DNA from: an uncultured Gammaproteobacteria bacterium
GTDB lineage: Bacteria; Pseudomonadota; Gammaproteobacteria; GCA-2729495
Length of the DNA: 19,698 bases
Assembly: GCA_947258805.1 (NCBI GenBank)
Contig: CAMYJV010000036.1
Coordinates: 1 to 19,698, forward strand
Direction of reading: 5' to 3'
Part shown: positions 1-8,348 of the stretch, in pieces
How the letters are laid out: each line of letters opens with the position of its first letter
How positions within the stretch are numbered: the stretch's first letter is position 1
The notes under the pieces: generated by a model
Databases searched by the model: none
What the model saw: the letters and a program-made list of their open reading frames with translations, nothing else
What the model was told of the DNA's origin: nothing
Position numbers and translations under genes: made by a program

Positions 1-12
1 CGCTCGATTCAC

Positions 13-44
13 GCCGTCGCCGCGGGGCGATGTCTCTTCCGGGC
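13..44. repeat. Left arm of 32-bp terminal inverted repeat
   Basis: It pairs with 232-263: 30 of 32 positions are complementary and the other two are wobble-compatible. This arm closes the folded element. A 6-bp local hairpin (254-259 with 270-275) could compete with the outermost part of the stem. Confidence 0.8.
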
Positions 45-231
45 GTCGTCCCGGAGGAGCGGAGCCATGGATGGCGGGAGCGACGGAGGGCCGATCCGAG
101 GGAGCACAGGGGTGAGCTCCGACCGTCGGTCCAGTGGACCGACGCAGCGGGGCGAACGCCCGCACAGGGACGTGCGGGCCGGCCTGCAAGCGGAGCAGGA
201 GTGCGCAGCGCAGCAGTGCGATGGAGGTTTA

Positions 232-263
232 GCCCGGAAGAGACATCGCCCTGCGGCGGCGGC
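232..263. repeat. Right arm of 32-bp terminal inverted repeat
   Basis: Reverse complement of 13-44 except at two positions, both compatible with G.U pairing in a + strand transcript. The arms lie 187 nt apart, so this is not a simple transcription terminator. Confidence 0.8.
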
Positions 264-308
264 AGGCCACCGCCGTTGAGGGTTCTTTAACCCCGGTTAC
301 TAATCGAC

Positions 309-336
309 GCGATGGGTCATCGCGGCAAAAAGCCGC
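309..336 (-). terminator. Possible terminator hairpins downstream of secF
   Basis: Two small hairpins sit immediately after the secF stop: 309-323 (6-bp stem, 3-nt loop) and 322-336 (5-bp stem, loop of five A on + / five T on -). They share two bases, so they would be alternatives. There is no clear run of T after either stem, so this is not a textbook intrinsic terminator. The position at the end of the long minus-strand gene series is the main support. Confidence 0.28.
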
Positions 337-337
337 T

Positions 338-1270
338 CTACGGCGTTTCGGCAATCTCGTCGTCGACTTTCGGCGGCAGCAGATCTGTAGGCGTGACGTT
401 CAGTGCAAGTGCCGTGGCGCTGGCGATAAAGATCGACGAATAGGTACCCACGATGACGCCGACGATCAGCGCGATCGAGAATCCCCGCACGGCTTCACCG
501 CCCAGGAAATACAGTGCCAGCAACACCAGCAAAGTCGTCAAGCTGGTAATCACCGTGCGGCCCAGCATCTGGTTCACCGACGTGTTCATGAGCTCTTCAG
601 CGCCTTCCTTGCGCACGCGCCGGAAATTCTCACGGATGCGGTCGAACACCACGATCGTGTCATTCAACGAATAGCCGATCACTGCGAGCACCGCGGCCAG
701 CACTGCCAGGTCAAAGGGAATCTGCAACACCGAGAAGAAACCCAGTGTCAGCAGCACATCATGCACCAGCGCCGCAACCGACCCCACGGCAAACTTCCAC
801 TGGAAGCGCAACATGATGTAGGCGAGGATCATTAACAGCGCAAACAGCATCGCCAGGCCGCCGCGCTCCGTCAGTTCTTCGCCTACCTGGGGGCCAACGA
901 ATTCTTCGCGGCGGAGCTCCACTGCCTGCGTGCCGCCGCGCAACAGCGCCATGATCTGCCGACCCACTTCACCGCTGTTGGCGCCTTCCCGCGGCAATAC
1001 CCTGATCAGCACGTCTGATGCAGCACCGAAATTCTGCACCTGCGCATCGCCGAAACCGCCGGCCGTGAGCCGGCTGCGCACGTCCTGCAGGTCAGCGGGG
1101 CCGTCATACCCGGCCTCCAGCAGGATGCCGCCGGTGAAATCGATCCCAAAGTTCAAACTGCGCGTGGCCAGCGATCCAATAGCCACCAGCAGCAGCACGC
1201 CAGACAACACCATGGCTATCCGGCGCACGCCGAGGAAGTTGATCTCTTTTTTCATCCAGGGCAGTGCCAT
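338..1270 (-). CDS. secF: Protein translocase subunit SecF
   Basis: SecF is an RND-type inner-membrane protein that, with SecD, uses the proton gradient to help pull preproteins through SecYEG into the periplasm. The 310-residue protein is close to the usual size (about 320 in E. coli). It has a first membrane helix at about residues 18-35, the conserved segment FGIDFTGG (41-48), a short periplasmic domain (about 50-135), and five more membrane helices including VIGYSLNDTIVVFDRIREN (197-215), the SecF signature around the charged transport residues. The start is the ATG at 1270; its ribosome site (AGGAAAG on the minus strand) overlaps the secD stop codon nine bases upstream, suggesting translational coupling. 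It is the last gene of the queA-tgt-yajC-secD-secF series. Confidence 0.97.
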   Translation of the reverse strand: MALPWMKKEINFLGVRRIAMVLSGVLLLVAIGSLATRSLNFGIDFTGGILLEAGYDGPADLQDVRSRLTAGGFGDAQVQNFGAASDVLIRVLPREGANSGEVGRQIMALLRGGTQAVELRREEFVGPQVGEELTERGGLAMLFALLMILAYIMLRFQWKFAVGSVAALVHDVLLTLGFFSVLQIPFDLAVLAAVLAVIGYSLNDTIVVFDRIRENFRRVRKEGAEELMNTSVNQMLGRTVITSLTTLLVLLALYFLGGEAVRGFSIALIVGVIVGTYSSIFIASATALALNVTPTDLLPPKVDDEIAETP

Positions 1271-1279
1271 GAAACTTTC

Positions 1280-3124
1280 CTAGATCGTCAGGCTTTGCAG
1301 CGTGCGGCGGCCGTAAAATGCATTGGCCAACGCGCGGGTGCCGATAATCGACGTAAACATTGAAGTCACGATGCCCAGCGACAGCGTCACGGCAAAGCCC
1401 TTGATCGGCCCGGTGCCGAAGGCGAACAGCACCACGGCCGCGATCAGCGTGGTGATGTTGGCGTCGGCAATCGTCGACAGGGCTTTTTCGTAGCCGGCGC
1501 TGATGCTCGCCTGGGGGGAATTCCCGTTGCGCAACTCTTCACGTATGCGCTCGAAGATCAGTACATTCGCATCTACTGCCATGCCGACGGTCAGCACGAT
1601 ACCGGCAATGCCCGGCAAGGTCAGGGATGCCTGCAGCATGGACAACAGGGCCACCAGCAACACCAGGTTGGTGAGCAATGCCATGCACGCGAACAGGCCG
1701 AATACGCGGTAGTAGATGACCATGAACACCATCACCAGCCCGAGGCCGATCACAATCGCCTGAAATCCCTTGTCGATATTGTCCTTGCCCAGACTTGGGC
1801 CGACCGTGCGCTCCTCAACTTTGAAAATCGGCGCGGCCAGCGCACCAGCCCGCAGCAACAGTGACAGGTCACGGGCTTCCAGCACTTCCAGCCCGGTAAT
1901 CTGGAAATTGCTGCTGAACACGCCGCGGATGGTTGCAACGTTAATGACTTCTTTTTCTTCGCGCTGCACTTCTATGATTTCGCCGCCGCGCTCTTCTTCT
2001 TCGCGTTTTTGTTCGACGAAGACCACGGCCATCGGCTTGTTCAGATTCTCTTTCGTGGTCTCAAGCATGGACCGGGCGCCCTTGCTGTCGAGCTTCACAA
2101 ACACCGCGGGCATGCCTTCGGAAAAACCTGACGTAGCATCCACGAGCTGATCACCGGTGACGATGGTTCGCCGCTTCAACAGCACGGGCTGCCCTGCACG
2201 GTCGTAATAGAGCTCACAGCCCAGCGGCGCGCGGCCGCGCCTCTCTGCTTCGATGGGGTTCTCGCCATCGCAGACCAGGCGAAACTCCAGGGTAGCGGTA
2301 GCGCCCAACACGCGTTCGGCCTGCGCCGGATCCTGCACGCCCGGCAGCTGCACGACGATGCGATCGAGCCCCTGCCGCTGCACGACCGGCTCGGCGACAC
2401 CAAGCTCGTTGACCCGGTTACGCAAGGTCACGGTGTTTTGCTCGATGGCAAAGTCACGCCGCTCGCGGACCTGGTCTTCTGTCATTCGCACGGTCAGCAC
2501 GCCGGCTTCACCGTCACGCCGCGCAATGATCACGACATCGGGATCTGCGTCCCGTACGATCTCTTCGGCCCTGTCGAGGTCGCCAGAATCACTGAGCCGA
2601 ATGCGCACCGTGTCGCCATCCACATCGACGCTGCGGCGAATTCGCTCGTCGCGGAGCAGTTTGCTGAAGTCTTTCTCGTAGGCCTGCAGTCGCTGTTTCA
2701 CCGCAGCGTCAACGTCTACCTCGAACAGGAAATGCACGCCCCCGCGCAGGTCGAGCCCCAGGCTCATGGGCTGCAGACCAAGAGACCGCAGCCAGTCGGG
2801 GGTGCGCGGCGCCAGGGTCAGTGCGACGACGTAACTCTTGCCGAGCTGATCTTTGAGCTGATCGTTGGCCTTGAGCTGGTCTTCAACGCTGGCAAAGCGC
2901 ACCAGGGCCTTGCCCTCTTCCAGGAACAGGGAATTCCACGTGAGGCCGTCGGCCCGCAGCACGTTCTCGATGGGATCCATCTCCAGCGGATCCATCGGCA
3001 GTCCGTCGTCGCGACTGATTTGCAGCGCAGGGTCCTCACCAAAGATGTTGGGTAAGGCAACAAGCAGACCCAGCACGATCACGCCGAGCACCAGCAAATT
3101 CTTCCACAAGGGATATCGGTTCAT
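1280..3124 (-). CDS. secD: Protein translocase subunit SecD
   Basis: SecD is the larger partner of SecF in the proton-driven Sec accessory complex. At 614 residues it matches E. coli SecD almost exactly in length. It shows an N-terminal membrane helix (7-25), the conserved LGLDLRGG motif (122-129) at the start of the large periplasmic P1 region, the segment IVVQLPGVQDPAQAERVLG (256-274), and five C-terminal membrane helices from about 454 to 598. The RND-family motif GMAVDANVLIFERIREE (514-530) carries the transmembrane aspartate. An acidic/basic stretch at 372-393 (EQKREEEERGGEIIEVQREEKE) is a likely flexible insertion in the periplasmic head. Start ATG at 3124, 16 nt after the yajC stop; secF follows after 9 nt. 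Confidence 0.98.
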   Translation of the reverse strand: MNRYPLWKNLLVLGVIVLGLLVALPNIFGEDPALQISRDDGLPMDPLEMDPIENVLRADGLTWNSLFLEEGKALVRFASVEDQLKANDQLKDQLGKSYVVALTLAPRTPDWLRSLGLQPMSLGLDLRGGVHFLFEVDVDAAVKQRLQAYEKDFSKLLRDERIRRSVDVDGDTVRIRLSDSGDLDRAEEIVRDADPDVVIIARRDGEAGVLTVRMTEDQVRERRDFAIEQNTVTLRNRVNELGVAEPVVQRQGLDRIVVQLPGVQDPAQAERVLGATATLEFRLVCDGENPIEAERRGRAPLGCELYYDRAGQPVLLKRRTIVTGDQLVDATSGFSEGMPAVFVKLDSKGARSMLETTKENLNKPMAVVFVEQKREEEERGGEIIEVQREEKEVINVATIRGVFSSNFQITGLEVLEARDLSLLLRAGALAAPIFKVEERTVGPSLGKDNIDKGFQAIVIGLGLVMVFMVIYYRVFGLFACMALLTNLVLLVALLSMLQASLTLPGIAGIVLTVGMAVDANVLIFERIREELRNGNSPQASISAGYEKALSTIADANITTLIAAVVLFAFGTGPIKGFAVTLSLGIVTSMFTSIIGTRALANAFYGRRTLQSLTI

Positions 3125-3140
3125 CGCGGCGTGGGAATCT

Positions 3141-3464
3141 TCAGACGGCCTTCATCGTGCCCTTGGGCATCACTGCGCCGATGGTATGACGCTGCACCCG
3201 GAGCTGGACACCGTCTGCCACTTCAACGCGAACAAACTGCTCCTTGATCTCGGTCACCTTGCCGAGCACGCCGCCGGCGGTAACCACTTCGTCGCCGACG
3301 CCGAGATTCGCCACCATTTCCCGGTGTTCTTTCTGCCGCTTGTTCTGCGGACGGATCAGAAAGAAATAGAACACCACGAATATCAGGATCAGCGGCAGGA
3401 AGCTGATCAGGGGGTCGGGCTGGTCGCCAGCCTGCGCCCAAGCGTCTTGGATAAACCAGTTCAT
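3141..3464 (-). CDS. yajC: Sec translocase accessory subunit YajC
   Basis: YajC is a small inner-membrane protein that copurifies with SecDF-YidC; its exact contribution is still modest and unclear in the family. The 107-residue product has the standard layout: a short N-terminal periplasmic part, one strong membrane helix at about 20-38, the conserved boundary FFLIRPQNKRQKEH (34-47), and a small cytosolic beta domain (GDEVVTAGGVLGKVTEI). It lies between tgt (30-nt gap) and secD (16-nt gap), its normal place in gammaproteobacteria. Start ATG at 3464. Confidence 0.96.
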   Translation of the reverse strand: MNWFIQDAWAQAGDQPDPLISFLPLILIFVVFYFFLIRPQNKRQKEHREMVANLGVGDEVVTAGGVLGKVTEIKEQFVRVEVADGVQLRVQRHTIGAVMPKGTMKAV

Positions 3465-3494
3465 TGTGTCAAAGCGCCGCGAAGGGGCAGAGTA

Positions 3495-5649
<2,155 letters not shown>

Positions 5650-5668
5650 GGCCGGCGATTGTACGTTG

Positions 5669-6445
5669 CTAGGCCCGTGGCCCAAACGCGCGTGGGAATT
5701 CCAGGGAGCCCTTAGCGGGCGCCGGAGGCATCAGCACTTCCACGGTCTGCTCGCGCTGGTCGCGATAAATCTCGAATACGAGTTCTTCACCGGCTTCATA
5801 GGAGCGCAGAATTCGCATGGTGTGTGCAGGGCTCTGGGCAGTGCGCCCGCCAATCTTCATGATTACGTCACCGTCGCGCAACGGAATGACATCGCTGTCC
5901 GGTGCTCGCACGACCAGGATGCCTTGCTCGGTGCCAAAGTAACGCCCGAGGTCCGGGGTCAGTGCCACCAGTTCCATGCCACCGAACACGCCGCCGCGCC
6001 ACTGGCGAACCAGCGGGTCGATCAGTTGCGTCTCGATATCTGCGCCTAACTGTTCCAGGGACCGGCGAAACGGAAACCCGGGGCGCATCACTGACGGGTC
6101 GAACTCGCCGGCAACTGCCGTGGCCCGCGCGGATCTGCCATCGCGCAGGTAGTCGATCTCGAGTGCGTCCCCGGGGTCCACGGTCTCCATGAATTTAATC
6201 AGCGCGGCGCTGGCTGCGGCAGCCGACTCGGCCATCAGCGTTTGATCGCCGATGGCGATAAGCACGTCCCCTGTCTGCAGACCGGCGGCTTCGGCGGGGC
6301 CGCCGGGGGAAACCCCCGCCACCGGCACGCCTTCAACGGGCCCGCTGTCGGCATCACCCGACGCGATATTGACACCCAGCACCGCTGCGCCATGGGCGGC
6401 CGCAGCGAACAGGCACAGCGCCAATATTGAAAATTTCCGGATCAT
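5669..6445 (-). CDS. Periplasmic double-PDZ-domain protein
   Basis: The 258-residue protein starts with a clear export signal (basic MIRK, hydrophobic core 6-18, AHGA-type cleavage near 19-20). Two PDZ-like units follow: the first about 22-110 with SPGGPAEAAGLQTGDVLIAIG, the second about 155-240 with RDGDVIMKIGGRTAQSPAHTMRILR and the strand EELVFEIYRDQREQTVEV. No serine- or metallo-protease domain is present, unlike DegP/DegS or RseP. PDZ domains usually bind exposed C-termini of misfolded or unassembled envelope proteins, so a sensor or adaptor role for the upstream sigma/anti-sigma pair is a reasonable inference but unproven. Its ribosome site (TAGGAG) overlaps the stop codon of the anti-sigma-like gene, 7 nt before the ATG at 6445. 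Confidence 0.8.
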   Translation of the reverse strand: MIRKFSILALCLFAAAAHGAAVLGVNIASGDADSGPVEGVPVAGVSPGGPAEAAGLQTGDVLIAIGDQTLMAESAAAASAALIKFMETVDPGDALEIDYLRDGRSARATAVAGEFDPSVMRPGFPFRRSLEQLGADIETQLIDPLVRQWRGGVFGGMELVALTPDLGRYFGTEQGILVVRAPDSDVIPLRDGDVIMKIGGRTAQSPAHTMRILRSYEAGEELVFEIYRDQREQTVEVLMPPAPAKGSLEFPRAFGPRA

Positions 6446-6455
6446 GACTTCGCTC

Positions 6456-6980
6456 CTAATACGCCGCGACGCCGGCCTCGGTATAGCGGGCCCGCACGAG
6501 CTCGCCCATCAGGCCCACCCGTTCGCGCCACAAGTCTGGCTCGGCGCTGCCCGCACTGGCATCGGCGCGCGCGCGGCTGAGTCTCCAGTCCAGTTCGGCG
6601 ATTCGGTCTTCGAGGGTAGCAATGGCCGCAGCGTGTTCGGCCCGCACGAGTTCCGGCTGGCCCGGGAGGCCACGCAGCATGGTTTCCAGGGCGCGGGATT
6701 GCGCCCGCAGTCGGTTGAGCTCCGGCGCAGGCGCCTGCACCACCGTCAATTCGGGCACCGGCGCGATGGTCGCAGGTTCTTGCGAGGTCACCAGCACGAT
6801 GGCCGCCACCAGGCCCGCAGCGGTGGCCGTCAGTCCAGCCGCCAGGATCACGGGCCACAGCTGCCGCCACCGTGCGAGCCGGCGTTCGCGCCGGACGGCG
6901 CGAGTCACGCGCTGCCACGCAGAGGCCGGCGGCTCAAGTTCAGGCAGGCGGCGCAGCCTCTGCTCAACCGGTGCGTTCAT
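6456..6980 (-). CDS. Membrane-anchored anti-sigma-factor-like protein
   Basis: A 174-residue single-pass protein with a short arginine-rich cytosolic head (1-40, containing LEPPASAWQRV), one membrane helix (about 42-65), and a periplasmic part with a probable coiled coil (86-140, ELNRLRAQSRALETML and LEDRIAELDWRL). It lacks the HxxxCxxC zinc motif of the classical ZAS anti-sigma fold. It overlaps the end of the ECF sigma gene, the usual position of a cognate anti-sigma factor, and this is the main reason for the call. GTG (6983) and ATG (6980) are adjacent; the GGGAG ribosome site spaces better to the ATG, so I chose 6980. The stop codon lies inside the ribosome site of the PDZ gene. Confidence 0.72.
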   Translation of the reverse strand: MNAPVEQRLRRLPELEPPASAWQRVTRAVRRERRLARWRQLWPVILAAGLTATAAGLVAAIVLVTSQEPATIAPVPELTVVQAPAPELNRLRAQSRALETMLRGLPGQPELVRAEHAAAIATLEDRIAELDWRLSRARADASAGSAEPDLWRERVGLMGELVRARYTEAGVAAY

Positions 6981-7557
6981 CACGGTCTCCCGCCAGCGCG
7001 CCTTCGCCCAGCATGTCCCGCAGGCGCGCGTGCGCCCGCGACAACTGTGACTTGGAAAAACTCACGCTCATACCCATCAGCCGGGCAATCTCTGCGTGGC
7101 TGTAACCCTCGACGTCGTACAGCAGCACCACCACGCGGCTGACGTCCGGCAGGCGTGCCAGGGCGCGCTCCAGGTCCATGTTCAACTGCACCGCCCGCGT
7201 TTCACCGCGACTGGCTGGCTCCACGGCAACCGCCTCGGCTTCGCCGAGGTCCCGGAATAGCGTTGCCCTGCGCTGCCACGCCGAACGGAGGTGCATCAGG
7301 CTCTTGCTGACTGCAATACGGCGCACCCAGGTGGCAAGAGAGGCCTCGGCGCGGAACTGGCCGAGGCTGCGGATCACCTCGAGAAAGGTCTCCTGGAGGA
7401 TATCGTCGGCGGCGGCCCTGGAACCCGTCATCCGGGCAGCCAGGCTGAAAACGGGCCGGCTGAAGACCCTGAATATCTCCCCATGGGCCTGCATATCGCC
7501 GCGTTGCCCGCGGGCAAGCACCGCAGGGGGAACCGATTTATTGGCAAAACCAGACAT
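6964..7557 (-). CDS. ECF-type RNA polymerase sigma factor
   Basis: A 197-residue group 4 (extracytoplasmic function) sigma factor. Region 2 spans about 24-92, with the core-binding segment DDILQETFLEVIRSLGQFR (51-69) and the -10-recognition part TWVRRIAVSKSLMHLRS. Region 4 spans about 127-183, with LPDVSRVVVLLYDVEGYSHAEIARLMGMS, the helix-turn-helix that reads the -35 element. The ATG at 7557 keeps the usual pre-region-2 segment (LARGQRGDMQAHGEIFR). It has no Shine-Dalgarno site, but an RpoE-like promoter lies just upstream, so the message may be leaderless. The 3' end overlaps the anti-sigma-like gene by 17-20 nt. The neighbourhood suggests envelope stress; the exact ECF group is not resolved. 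Confidence 0.9.
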   Translation of the reverse strand: MSGFANKSVPPAVLARGQRGDMQAHGEIFRVFSRPVFSLAARMTGSRAAADDILQETFLEVIRSLGQFRAEASLATWVRRIAVSKSLMHLRSAWQRRATLFRDLGEAEAVAVEPASRGETRAVQLNMDLERALARLPDVSRVVVLLYDVEGYSHAEIARLMGMSVSFSKSQLSRAHARLRDMLGEGALAGDRDERTG

Positions 7558-7564
7558 GTGAGAG

Positions 7565-7593
7565 TTAGATGCGGTGGGCCCCCAAAAAGTTGC
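7565..7593 (-). promoter_or_regulatory. RpoE-like ECF promoter of the sigma-factor gene
   Basis: Read on the minus strand, GCAACTT (7587-7593) is followed after 17 nt by TCTAA (7565-7569). This resembles the sigma-E consensus GGAACTT - 16/17 - TCTRA. The start codon of the sigma gene lies only 7 nt beyond the -10 element, so transcription would begin at or within a base or two of the ATG. This suggests autoregulation, common for ECF sigma factors, and a leaderless or near-leaderless transcript, which fits the missing ribosome-binding site. Confidence 0.5.
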
Positions 7594-7658
7594 AGGCCAT
7601 GTTGCCGGATTGCCGGCCCGGGAGCCCTGGGGTCGCCGTTGCTGCCAGTCCGCAGCCC

Positions 7659-8108
7659 TTAGAGCAGATCCTGGTTCAGCTTCTTCAACATCTGCACGAG
7701 TTCGGTGCCCGATCGGGCCCCTGATTCGTCGCTCAAGCCAATCTCCCGCATCTGCTCATGAATCGTGCGGACCGTCTCTGCGTGCCACTTCTGTTCAGAT
7801 TTGGCTTTGGCGGTGGGGCGCAACCGCCGCCGGCGACGATCGTACGGGTCGATAAATTCCTCCAGCATCCCGGCGTTCATCTCGGCGGCCACGTAACGCG
7901 AGACACTCGACTTCGGCAGCTGGGTAATGTCGGCGAGTTCGGTCACCGTGGGCTGGTAGCCGTAGCGATCCAGGATAATCAGGCTCAGCACCATCAGCAG
8001 TTGCCCACTGGGTGAGCTGCCATAGCGGTGCACCGCCAAAGACACCATGCGCCAGAAGGTCGCGTACAGGTAAACGATATCGGGCTCGTGGTCCGCAGCT
8101 GGGCTCAT
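7659..8108 (-). CDS. MarR-type winged-helix transcriptional regulator
   Basis: The 149-residue protein has an N-terminal helical dimerisation part, a helix-turn-helix at about 54-75 (TVTELADITQLPKSSVSRYVAAEM) and a basic wing at 83-98 (LEEFIDPYDRRRRRLRPTAKA). This matches the MarR pattern in which DxRRxxLxLT ends the wing. The C-terminal helices (about 105-149) would complete the dimer interface. Its target and ligand cannot be told from sequence. It diverges from tRNA-Leu across a 101-nt gap and lies 101 nt upstream of the sigma gene on the same strand, so read-through into the stress module is possible. There is no good ribosome site before the ATG at 8108. Confidence 0.82.
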   Translation of the reverse strand: MSPAADHEPDIVYLYATFWRMVSLAVHRYGSSPSGQLLMVLSLIILDRYGYQPTVTELADITQLPKSSVSRYVAAEMNAGMLEEFIDPYDRRRRRLRPTAKAKSEQKWHAETVRTIHEQMREIGLSDESGARSGTELVQMLKKLNQDLL

Positions 8109-8194
8109 TGATATACCGGTCAGTTTACAAAGGTGCGTAGCCTATTCGCCGCCCGCGCTGCAATCAATCCCGACTGCGTGGCTGCCTTTTTTGC

Positions 8195-8208
8195 TAGCAT
8201 GGCGCCCC
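8195..8208 (+). promoter_or_regulatory. Probable -10 element and GC discriminator for tRNA-Leu
   Basis: TAGCAT at 8195-8200 lies ten bases before the mature tRNA 5' end and is followed by GGCGCCCC (8201-8208), a GC-rich discriminator typical of stringently controlled stable-RNA promoters. I see no convincing -35 hexamer at the expected distance. Confidence 0.35.
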
Positions 8209-8209
8209 G

Positions 8210-8296
8210 GCCGGGATGGCGGAACTGGTAGACGCGCCGGACTCAAAATCCGGTTCTGGCAACAGAGTGGGGGTTCGATTCCCCCTCCCGGCACCA
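8210..8296 (+). tRNA. tRNA-Leu (anticodon CAA)
   Basis: An 87-nt cloverleaf with encoded CCA. The acceptor stem is GCCGGGA (8210-8216) with TCCCGGC (8286-8292), discriminator A at 8293 and CCA at 8294-8296. The anticodon stem CCGGA/TCCGG (8237-8241, 8249-8253) encloses the loop CTCAAAA, giving anticodon CAA at 8244-8246, which reads UUG. A long variable arm (about 8254-8268) marks it as a class II tRNA, and the T arm is GGGGG-TTCGATT-CCCCC. It is convergent with prfC; no integrase or attachment-site duplication is seen beside it. Confidence 0.97.
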
Positions 8297-8348
8297 TAGG
8301 ATTCGAGACATTTCCTAATGTAGCGAAAGCCTCCTGAGACCACCAAGG

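Larger units (their letters stand above)
13..263 (+). ncRNA. Candidate structured noncoding RNA or MITE-like folded element
   Basis: The two ends, 13-44 and 232-263, form a 32-bp inverted repeat in which 30 positions are Watson-Crick. The other two (17/259 and 24/252) are U.G and G.U if the + strand is RNA, but C.A mismatches on the other strand, so a + strand transcript is favoured. Inside are further local hairpins: 45-52 with 76-84 (one bulge) capped by 64-68/71-75; 101-105/116-120; 124-132/136-144 (9 bp, 3-nt loop); and 158-165/172-179 (8 bp, 6-nt loop). This makes a compact multibranched fold. Overlapping short arginine/glycine-rich reading frames look like by-products. I do not recognise the family with certainty. 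A stand-alone IsrB/IscB-type guide-RNA relative (HEARO class), another large structured RNA, or a non-autonomous mobile element are all possible. No flanking target duplication is obvious. Confidence 0.55.

Noticed and set aside
30..290. Two short + strand reading frames (86 and 70 codons) in the left region
   Set aside because: Both lie inside the folded element, are low-complexity Arg/Gly/Ser-rich, overlap each other and have no domain or convincing ribosome site; better explained as by-products of the GC-rich structured sequence.
8210..8348. tRNA-Leu 3' end as an attachment site for an integrated element
   Set aside because: No integrase, no repeated tRNA 3' segment and no foreign genes beside it; prfC follows immediately.
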